64,000 nt of DNA from Candidatus Opimibacter skivensis. Lineage in GTDB: Bacteria > Bacteroidota > Bacteroidia > Chitinophagales > Saprospiraceae. Below the pieces are notes generated by a model that was not told where the DNA came from, did no database searches, and saw only the letters and a program-made list of their open reading frames with translations. The DNA lies in assembly GCA_016722045.1 (NCBI GenBank), contig JADKGY010000001.1:1632258-1696257 (forward strand). Direction: 5' to 3'. A program made the position numbers and the translations under genes. Shown here piece after piece: positions 55,012-61,774 of this stretch (positions within the stretch are counted from its first letter, which is position 1; every line of letters starts with the position of its first letter).

Positions 55012-55530
55012 ATGGATCCATTTGTAGCAGAAATCAGAATATTTTCAGGAAATTTTGCACCTAAGGGTTGGGCACTTTGTAATGGCCAGCTCATGAGTAT
55101 ATCTCAGAACACCGCACTTTTTTCATTGCTGGGCACGAATTACGGAGGTGATGGAAAAAGTACATTTGGTCTGCCTAATTTACAGGATAGTGCTCCAATG
55201 TTTTGGGGACAGGGACCGGGATTGACAGACCGATTTATTGGCGAAGCATCAGGCGCGGTGACTGTCACTGTCACTCAGGCTGAATTACCCAACCATAATC
55301 ATAACATCCTGACTTCACCAGATCCGGGGGATATCAATACGCCTACGAATATGGTGCTTGCGCGATCTACAGGGGCAGCAGTTTATAATGCGACCTTAAC
55401 GAACACTGCACAGTTAGCACCGACGGCACTTACTGTGATCGGCGGTTCACTTCCTCACAATAATATGCAGCCTGTTTTAACCCTGACATTTATTATTGCT
55501 TTGCAAGGGGTTTATCCTCCCCGTGGATAA
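55012..55530 (+). CDS. Phage tail collar domain protein (MdpB-like), type C copy 1
   Basis: 172 residues. MDPFVAEIRIFSGNFAPKGW, SQNTALFSLLGTNYGGDGKS, then the type C signature APMFWGQGPGL in place of RVPIHxG, ELPNHNHNI, LPHNNMQPVLTLTFIIALQG and YPP(R). Paralog of 58064-58579. Followed by the 16-bp hairpin at 55539. Confidence 0.9.
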   Translation: MDPFVAEIRIFSGNFAPKGWALCNGQLMSISQNTALFSLLGTNYGGDGKSTFGLPNLQDSAPMFWGQGPGLTDRFIGEASGAVTVTVTQAELPNHNHNILTSPDPGDINTPTNMVLARSTGAAVYNATLTNTAQLAPTALTVIGGSLPHNNMQPVLTLTFIIALQGVYPPRG

Positions 55531-55538
55531 ATCATTTT

Positions 55539-55575
55539 TTCACCGATCGCGGAATAACGTTCCGTGATCGGTGAA
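55539..55575 (+). terminator. Hairpin after the first collar triplet
   Basis: 16-bp stem TTCACCGATCGCGGAA / TTCCGTGATCGGTGAA (one G-T) with a 5-nt loop. No T-run right after it on the plus strand, so termination is likely but not certain. The word ACCGATCACGGAA (complement of the right arm) also occurs in the 54-bp array near 12901. Confidence 0.6.
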
Positions 55576-55937
55576 GATTTAATATCGCTTTTCTTATCCT
55601 TTATTTTTCTTCTCTATTCTGAAGCCAAATAAAGGATTCTTTTTTTGGCATAAATCAGTTTATGTTTGCATCTGAAGCAGACCACGAATATAATAACAGC
55701 GAAAAATCATATTAAAGTGGTTTTATCTGAAAGAGATTAATTATTGTTACCCTGGACTTGTAATCGATAATACATGTATTGGAAGATCCCTGACAAATGT
55801 TCATTTTAGGATCCATTGCAAATGATGACATTGCCCGCTACGCATTTATAATCGATTTGAAAAGCCCGATGAGCCCAAGGCTTTTATCTCGAGTAAAAAG
55901 AAACAAGACAAATTAAACGGAATAGAAAATATATATC
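55576..55937. other. 362-bp gap between collar triplet 1 and the DUF6916-like gene
   Basis: AT-rich, no open frame or repeat recognised. Probably holds a second promoter for the downstream cassette. Confidence 0.5.
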
Positions 55938-56246
55938 ATGGAGACGACCTCATCAGAATTACTGCATTCATCCGATTTTGAGCCCTATCTGAACCAGGTT
56001 TTTCAGATACGCTTTACGGTAGAGATCACCTTACCTGCTGAGCTAATTAATGTGACTGAGATACCCGGGTATACCACTGTAGATCGAAAGCCTTTTTCAA
56101 TCCTATTCAGGACAGCACAAAAAACTGAATACTTTCGTCAGTCAGTTTGTATCTTGCAACATCCTGTGAAAGGGGAAGTGCCTGTATTCCTTGTCCCCCT
56201 TGGCCTGGATGAAGAAGGAATGCGCTATGAGGCGGTTTTTTCATAA
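55938..56246 (+). CDS. DUF6916-like small protein
   Basis: 102 residues. FxIRFTVEITLPAELINVTE, RKPFSILFRTAQKTEYFRQS, ILQHPVKGEVPVFLVPLGLD, MRYEAVF matches the DUF6916 pattern, a short beta-rich domain found next to collar-type genes. No signal peptide. Function unknown; a structural partner or chaperone of the collar proteins is inference from position. An inactivated relative lies at 53271-53519. 44 nt before the Tat-signal gene. Confidence 0.8.
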   Translation: METTSSELLHSSDFEPYLNQVFQIRFTVEITLPAELINVTEIPGYTTVDRKPFSILFRTAQKTEYFRQSVCILQHPVKGEVPVFLVPLGLDEEGMRYEAVFS

Positions 56247-56290
56247 AAAAAGTGATAACGTCTCATTTAATTTTACTCCTCAATATATAA

Positions 56291-56953
56291 ATGATGGAAA
56301 GAAGAAATTTTATTCAAAAGTCTGCGGTTGGATTGATCGGGTATAATCTGGTTGGTTCAGGTAAGGCTTCCACCCATATATTTCAGACATCTATCTTAAG
56401 GGAATGGCTACATCAGCTGGTTTCAGCCACAGGAGCATCCAAAAGATCAGGAATATTTTTGCCCTCAGTACTTTCAGAAGCAATTGACGTCGTCACCCGC
56501 ACATTTTCTGATAAGGGGTTTAAAGGGCATCGCTCCTCCATCTATTTTTATGGGGATCATGAAAGCTATTGTCTTTATGCGATTGAAGTGCATCATGAGC
56601 GATCCGGCATGACAGAAATGGTATTGCCGGTGTTGCACAAAGAAGAAAACGGGCAATGGAAGCATTTCACTACAATTAACGGATATCAGCTGGAAGCTCT
56701 TGTTCTTGCTGCTGACGGGCTTAAAGGGTCCGATATAGATCTTCAACAATTACTTCTGCCTACGGTATTGCCTGCAAATCGTGTGTATTATCAAAGTTAT
56801 ACCTCCTCAAAAGAAAGGGTGGATATACGGACAAATACATATATCAACAGGCCAGCTGAAACATCAGTATCTGTATATGATGGGCACAAAGAATTGTTTA
56901 AAAACACATTTGTATCAAAACATTGTCTGACGACTTCATCAATGGAGATCTGA
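56291..56953 (+). CDS. Tat-signal-bearing hypothetical protein of the collar cassette
   Basis: 220 residues. N-terminal MMERRNFIQKSAVGLIGYNL has twin arginines followed by F-I and a hydrophobic stretch, a Tat-type export signal; most of the rest is soluble with FYGDHESYCLYAIEVHH and EVHHERSGMTEMVLPVLHKE. No family recognised. It is the only exported product of the cassette by signal, so it may be an extra-cytoplasmic partner. 38 nt to the second type A collar gene, hence probably one operon from 55938 to 58579. Confidence 0.7.
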   Translation: MMERRNFIQKSAVGLIGYNLVGSGKASTHIFQTSILREWLHQLVSATGASKRSGIFLPSVLSEAIDVVTRTFSDKGFKGHRSSIYFYGDHESYCLYAIEVHHERSGMTEMVLPVLHKEENGQWKHFTTINGYQLEALVLAADGLKGSDIDLQQLLLPTVLPANRVYYQSYTSSKERVDIRTNTYINRPAETSVSVYDGHKELFKNTFVSKHCLTTSSMEI

Positions 56954-56991
56954 AAATATAAAATGAAAAATCCTTAAAATTCTATACCAAA

Positions 56992-57507
56992 ATGGCAGAA
57001 CCTTTTTTAGGCGAAATCAGGATAGTCAGTTTCTCTTTCGCTCCCCAGGGATGGGCTCAGTGTAATGGTCAACTTTTGCCAATCAATCAGAACCAGGCAC
57101 TTTTTTCACTTTTTGGAACTAGCTATGGTGGTAACGGGCAAACGAATTTCGGCTTACCAAATCTGCAGGGACGAGTGCCGATTCATTTTGGAAATGGATT
57201 TACCCAGGGACAAGCAGGAGGTGAGCAAAACCATACATTAAGTATAAATGAAACCCCTACACACACTCACGTGGTGAATGCCGTCACCACGAATGCAGGA
57301 AATGTGAATAATCCGTCCGGAATATTCTTATCCAATAGTGCACCCGCTGAGATTTACAAATCAAATGCAGGTTCTCCGGCGTTGACCCCACTTTATGTTT
57401 CTACAATTACGAACACAGGTGGAAGTCAGGCCCATATTAATATGCAGCCCTATCTGACACTTAATTTTGTCGTTGCCCTTCAGGGAATATTCCCTTCCCA
57501 AAATTAA
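56992..57507 (+). CDS. Phage tail collar domain protein (MdpB-like), type A copy 2
   Basis: 171 residues. FLGEIRIVSFSFAPQGW, the same GQLLPINQNQALFSLFGT as copy 1, GTSYGGNGQTNFGLPNLQGR, TPTHTHVV, LSNSAPAEIYKSNAG and GGSQAHINMQPYLTLNFVV. The stretch LSNSAPAEIY is identical in both type A copies, confirming recent paralogy. No signal peptide. Confidence 0.9.
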   Translation: MAEPFLGEIRIVSFSFAPQGWAQCNGQLLPINQNQALFSLFGTSYGGNGQTNFGLPNLQGRVPIHFGNGFTQGQAGGEQNHTLSINETPTHTHVVNAVTTNAGNVNNPSGIFLSNSAPAEIYKSNAGSPALTPLYVSTITNTGGSQAHINMQPYLTLNFVVALQGIFPSQN

Positions 57508-57546
57508 AGAAGCAATTTTCGTCTCTATTCAAAAAAAAATATAATC

Positions 57547-58047
57547 ATGGCACAACCCTATGTAGGTGAAATCAGAATGTTTGCCGGCAATTTTGCACCG
57601 GCCGGCTGGATGTTTTGTGCAGGCCAGTTACTCCCGATCTCCGAATACGAAACTCTTTTCAACCTTATCGGCACTACGTATGGAGGAGATGGTCAGAGTA
57701 CATTTGCTTTACCTGATCTTCAGGGAAGACTTCCCATTCACCAGGGAGGTGGATTCACTTTGGCTCAAACCGGTGGCGTTGAATCGGTGACGTTGACGAC
57801 AAATCAGTTTCCTTCACATACGCATAGCTTCAACGCATATGACGATATCGCGAATTCACCGAATCCGGGTAATAATCTATTGGGAAAATCATCGCAAGTG
57901 AATATGTTTTTTGGTGATATTCCGGCTGCACCCATGGCTACAGGTTCAATTTCACCTGTAGGTGGCAGCCAGCCACATGACAACATCATGCCTTTTTTGT
58001 GTGTCAGTTTTATCATTTCTTTATTTGGTATATTCCCTAGTCCTTAG
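57547..58047 (+). CDS. Phage tail collar domain protein (MdpB-like), type B copy 2
   Basis: 166 residues. PYVGEIRMFAGNFAPAGW, SEYETLFNLIGTTYGGDGQS, FPSHTHSFNAYDDIANSPNPG, GGSQPHDNIMPFLCVSFIIS. Type B by the CVSFIISLFGIFP end and NPGNNLLGK.SQVNMFF segment (copy 1: NAGNNLFGLASQVTMFY). Confidence 0.9.
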   Translation: MAQPYVGEIRMFAGNFAPAGWMFCAGQLLPISEYETLFNLIGTTYGGDGQSTFALPDLQGRLPIHQGGGFTLAQTGGVESVTLTTNQFPSHTHSFNAYDDIANSPNPGNNLLGKSSQVNMFFGDIPAAPMATGSISPVGGSQPHDNIMPFLCVSFIISLFGIFPSP

Positions 58048-58063
58048 TTAATAATATAATCAT

Positions 58064-58579
58064 ATGGATCCATTTGTAGCAGAAATCAGAATCGTTGGTT
58101 TCAATTTCGCCCCTCACGGATGGGCATTTTGTGACGGGCAGATATTGCCTCTTAGCCAGAATACAGCATTGTTCTCCCTATTGGGTACGACCTATGGTGG
58201 TAATGGCGCATCTACTTTTGCGCTTCCAAATTTTCAGGGAAATGCTCCTATGTTTTGGGGCCAGGGCCCCGGGTTAAGTCTGCGGGATATAGGCGAAACG
58301 GGAGGCAGTGAAACGGTAACATTGCTAGACAGTGAGATGCCTAATCATACGCATACCCTGATGTCGATCAATGATATAGGCGATGTCAATGTGCCCACCG
58401 GAAATGGAATGGCCCGATCGACGGGGGCTTCTGTCTATCATGCTGCAGCGGCCACAAGCCCTTTAAGTCCTTTGGCTTTGAGCCCGGTAGGCAGTTCCTT
58501 TCCACACAATAATCTTCAACCCTACCTAACTTTAAATTTTGTGATTGCCCTGCAAGGGGTTTATCCGCCGAGGACTTAG
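58064..58579 (+). CDS. Phage tail collar domain protein (MdpB-like), type C copy 2
   Basis: 171 residues. MDPFVAEIRIVGFNFAPHGW, SQNTALFSLLGTTYGGNGAS, APMFWGQGPGLSLRDIGE, EMPNHTHTL, FPHNNLQPYLTLNFVIALQG. Type C by the APMFWGQGPGL signature and MARSTGASVY (copy 1 LARSTGAAVY). The stop is followed after one base by an 8-bp repeat array. Confidence 0.9.
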   Translation: MDPFVAEIRIVGFNFAPHGWAFCDGQILPLSQNTALFSLLGTTYGGNGASTFALPNFQGNAPMFWGQGPGLSLRDIGETGGSETVTLLDSEMPNHTHTLMSINDIGDVNVPTGNGMARSTGASVYHAAAATSPLSPLALSPVGSSFPHNNLQPYLTLNFVIALQGVYPPRT

Positions 58580-58580
58580 G

Positions 58581-58655
58581 GATCGGGTGATCGGGTGATC
58601 GGGTGATCGGGTGATCAGTATCAGTATTCAGTATTCAGTATTCAGTATTCAGTCG
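58581..58655. repeat. 8-bp (GATCGGGT) and 7-bp (CAGTATT) repeats after the last collar gene
   Basis: Four GATCGGGT units directly after the stop at 58577-58579, then four CAGTATT units. Confidence 0.88.
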
Positions 58656-58769
58656 TCGGTTCGCTTCGGCTCCGCTCAGCGACCGACTAGCTTTGCACTA
58701 AAATGTTTCGGCTACGCTCAACATGGGATACGAAAATCATAAATCAAAGCTTTCTATGTGGCGGTTGCT

Positions 58770-58812
58770 GAGCTGCGGTTGGTGGCTGTAGCACGAGGAA
58801 GAGGGAAAGAAG
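58770..58812. repeat. Repeat pair R3, copy 1
   Basis: TGAGCTGCGGTTGGTGGCTG then TAGCAC and a GTCGAA word; recurs with small changes at 59024-59070. Confidence 0.6.
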
Positions 58813-59023
58813 GTCGAACCATCATTCCACCTGCTTTGCCCCCAACCCCTGCGTTTCTCAATACTACAGATCTCATCTCCAATCCATATTTCATCTATTC
58901 GAAAACGCCGGGGCGAATGTCCATCTGGAGAATCATTGACTTCTGTATTCTGACTTCATAATTCAACTTCAAAATTCCAAATTCCATATTCCTTATTCCT
59001 TATTCGCGATTCCCTTTGGTTGG

Positions 59024-59070
59024 TGAGCTGCGGTTGGTGAGGCTGTAGCACATGGTTGAGAAAAGCAAGT
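59024..59070. repeat. Repeat pair R3, copy 2
   Basis: TGAGCTGCGGTTGGTGAGGC then TGTAGCAC and GTCGAA. Direct orientation relative to copy 1, within the 682-bp gap before the YHYH gene. The rest of that gap is low-complexity AT-rich DNA. Confidence 0.6.
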
Positions 59071-59132
59071 CGAAGCATCTTTTAAGAAAAATTATGATTA
59101 TTTAAGATTTGATTCACTTTGCCTTTTGCCGC

Positions 59133-59192
59133 TTATTCATTGCCAATTGCTTATTGTCCTTTGCCTATTGCCAATTGCTTATTGGCTTTTCT
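59133..59192. repeat. Heptanucleotide repeat (ATTGCCA/ATTGCTT)
   Basis: Period-7 units of ATTGCCA, ATTGCTT, ATTGTCC, TTTGCCT; same word family as the arrays at 16908, 17034 and 41776. Confidence 0.85.
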
Positions 59193-59261
59193 AAGTGTCT
59201 TCTTAAGTGCACTTATGTTCCTTAAGTGGCAAAGATTTTTTATATCTCCTTTCAATCGATG

Positions 59262-60497
59262 CTAATAAAGGATGACTTTCTTTGTTATCACTTTATCCGT
59301 ATCGAATAAATGAATGAAGTACATACCTTTCGAAAAGGAAGAAATATCTATAGTGTACGGAATCGTGGGTTGGATATGATCAAGAGAATAGATCCTTTGC
59401 CCTGTTGAATGTATGATATCCAGATGCAGATTATTGGGCATATCTTTTCCAACGATAATGTTGATCATGTCAGAAGTCGGATTTGGAAAAACATTGTATT
59501 CTAAATCCTTATCCAAATAGTTTGAGGAGGAAGTACCATTGTACGTGATGACAGATTCATTGATCGTATTGTGACCGCTGCCCGGGCCCGTATTTCCTGT
59601 CTGAACCGTTCCATAATATGTCGGTCCGATGATGTACGGATATTCAGCTACCAGATTACTATCCAGTGACACGAAATAGCAATACTGTCCAAGGGGATAA
59701 TCAGGAGTGATACAAAATCTTCCATTGTGTACATCCAGATCACCTGATCCTTGTATGAATTCAAAATCTTCTATGTAATAGCCTAATGGAAAATTTCCCG
59801 ACACATTTGGCCCTGCAGAACTTGCTGTCGAACCATCCGGTAATGTTGTGCGTGTTGAAATATTTCTTTTGTGATAGCTACTTTGCATTCTTTTCATTCC
59901 ACCCGTTCCATCAACCCCTGCATAACCAAATGCGCCATAAATCGGAAATCCGTCGAAAGCAAAACCGATGATGGGCGAATGTACATCTGTGATGCTGTCA
60001 TTGTAAAGGCAGGTCGGATTGAGGTGGTGATGATATTCTCCATTAGGTGCAGGATGTCCCAGGCAATCATCAAAAGAAGCGCCTTCAACGATGATTGCAT
60101 TTTGATGCCATACATTTTGGTTGTTGTAACTCATCGCGTCCTTCGGATTAAAAACAGAAACACCGTTTGACCAGACGCCGATATGGCCTAGTCCTGTATT
60201 GATCAGTGTACCATTATTTGCGACAGGATGTCTTGTGATTTTAAAAACAAAATTCTCATTTATGGGAATATTCGGATTGCCTGCCCAGGGGCCGATATCA
60301 TATCCGGGGATACACGTTGCACTGACATAAACGTTGTCAGCTGAATACTGCACCTGTTGAATATTGGATGGAATACTGTTGTATCCGACATCGCCATTGG
60401 TGTTCAATATCCACGAATAGATCTCAGGGGTGATCTGTCCAAAAGAATGAGTGTGGAACAGAATAATAAGTAAGGGAGCAAAAACTTTTTGAAACAT
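59262..60497 (-). CDS. Secreted YHYH-domain protein with T9SS sorting domain
   Basis: 411 residues. Signal peptide MFQKVFAPLLIILFHTHSFG. YHYH domain: GEYHHHLNPTCLYND with HSPIIGFAFDGFPIYGAFGY (about 150-195), preceded by HIGVWSNGVSVFNPKDAMSY. T9SS type A tail (YNVFPNPTSDMINIIVG ... GMYFIHLFDTDKVITKK). The YHYH family is found in secreted proteins of unknown function; the His cluster suggests metal binding. ATG at 60497. Its upstream 160 bp hold the hexamer array. Confidence 0.88.
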   Translation of the reverse strand: MFQKVFAPLLIILFHTHSFGQITPEIYSWILNTNGDVGYNSIPSNIQQVQYSADNVYVSATCIPGYDIGPWAGNPNIPINENFVFKITRHPVANNGTLINTGLGHIGVWSNGVSVFNPKDAMSYNNQNVWHQNAIIVEGASFDDCLGHPAPNGEYHHHLNPTCLYNDSITDVHSPIIGFAFDGFPIYGAFGYAGVDGTGGMKRMQSSYHKRNISTRTTLPDGSTASSAGPNVSGNFPLGYYIEDFEFIQGSGDLDVHNGRFCITPDYPLGQYCYFVSLDSNLVAEYPYIIGPTYYGTVQTGNTGPGSGHNTINESVITYNGTSSSNYLDKDLEYNVFPNPTSDMINIIVGKDMPNNLHLDIIHSTGQRIYSLDHIQPTIPYTIDISSFSKGMYFIHLFDTDKVITKKVILY

Positions 60498-60545
60498 GTT
60501 TGATTTCGTTGGATTGAGCAGGCAATTTACGATTAATCATCTGAT

Positions 60546-60661
60546 GGCAGTAGCAGTAGCAGTAGCAGTGGCAGTAGCAGTGGCAGTAGCAGTGGCAGTA
60601 GCAGTATCATTAGCAGCGGCGGTGGCAATAGGAGTGGCAGTAGCAGTGGCAGGAGCAGTGG
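60546..60661. repeat. Hexanucleotide repeat (GCAGTA/GCAGTG) abutting a stop codon
   Basis: About nineteen units of GCAGTA/GCAGTG with scattered changes. One end abuts the TAA stop of the gene at 60662; the other is 49 bp from the start of the YHYH gene. Confidence 0.9.
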
Positions 60662-61750
60662 TTATTTTACAACAACTAATCGTTGGGTGAATCTTTCAAT
60701 ACCTGATACGACTACAAGTGTGTATGCTCCCTGGACCAAATGGTCTATTGGTAGATGTGTGGTCAAGTCGATGCTATTCACTTTTTCTTTCAATACAACT
60801 TTGCCGGTCAAATCAATCAATGAAATTTCACTGAAAGATTCCTGCGTCCGGATGGTGATATTAAAGTATTCTTTGGCAGGATTGGGCATTACCTCAACAC
60901 TGAAATTGCTATCATTAATGATGACTGAGCGTATAGGTGAAAAATCAAAATGTCCATCCCAATCCATTTGTTTGAGGCGATAATAATTGGTGCCTTTTTT
61001 TGTAAAAAGGTCAATAAATTGATAGGCATTGACAGATGTCTGTAGACTGATGGCATCGACCCACCCTATCTTTTCAAAATCCTTTCCATCAATGGATCGC
61101 TGAATTTCAAATCCACGGTTATTGAATTCATCTGTTGTGGTCCAATCCAGCTCCGATGTGTTGTTCACTTTCATGACCTTAAAGTCAAGCCAGGTAACAG
61201 GCAGAAGTATGCAGGAAACAGAGCCTGCATTTAATGTAAAAGGATAAGCAGGCATATTCGGTTCATTTAATATAGGCAGGCTATATGTCATTGTCGAATT
61301 AAGAACACCGAAAACAGTACCCCCTATGCTGATGACTTCATTGTTGATCGCATTGATTGTAATGTAGGTAAAACAAATGTTGTGCAATTTGACAGGAAAA
61401 TTTTCGATCACAGTCCCTGAACCCTGCACACCAGAAAAACGATAATATCCCTGACTATCAAAATTATTGTCCGGTCCATTATTGGAACGACATGCATTGT
61501 CAGAAGCGTAAAACAATGTACCTCCGGGTGGATATTGAATCCAGATATTATAGGAATTGATTGTCCCGGTAGTATCAGGAGTCACCATGACGTCAAAGCA
61601 TATCCTGTTGACAGAGCAATCTGACATCTGACCACATCCACCAGAAGCTTCCACAAGGGATAATGTGGACGTGGTTTGTCCTGAAAGGTTAAAGAATGAA
61701 GTACTGATCAGGCACGTCACGAGAAAAATTTTTATGTAATTCATGATCAT
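60662..61750 (-). CDS. Secreted protein with T9SS sorting domain
   Basis: 362 residues (ATG at 61750, or 61744). Signal peptide (IKIFLVTCLISTSFFNLSGQ). A cohesin/choice-of-anchor-like beta domain (about 45-185: ICFDVMVTPDTTGTINSYNIWIQ), then LPVTWLDFKVMKVNNTSELD, a module that precedes T9SS tails in many Bacteroidota, with WTTTDEFNNRGFEIQRSIDG, and a type A T9SS tail (VEVMPNPAKEYFNITI ... GAYTLVVVSGIERFTQ). Lies 24 nt after the HYR-like gene on the same strand, so probably co-transcribed. Confidence 0.85.
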   Translation of the reverse strand: MIMNYIKIFLVTCLISTSFFNLSGQTTSTLSLVEASGGCGQMSDCSVNRICFDVMVTPDTTGTINSYNIWIQYPPGGTLFYASDNACRSNNGPDNNFDSQGYYRFSGVQGSGTVIENFPVKLHNICFTYITINAINNEVISIGGTVFGVLNSTMTYSLPILNEPNMPAYPFTLNAGSVSCILLPVTWLDFKVMKVNNTSELDWTTTDEFNNRGFEIQRSIDGKDFEKIGWVDAISLQTSVNAYQFIDLFTKKGTNYYRLKQMDWDGHFDFSPIRSVIINDSNFSVEVMPNPAKEYFNITIRTQESFSEISLIDLTGKVVLKEKVNSIDLTTHLPIDHLVQGAYTLVVVSGIERFTQRLVVVK

Positions 61751-61774
61751 CTATTTTATTGATAAGTGAGAATC

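Noticed and set aside
58758..58961. 67-residue plus-strand open frame
   Set aside because: Contains repeat R3 copy 1, no homology or leader, low-complexity composition.
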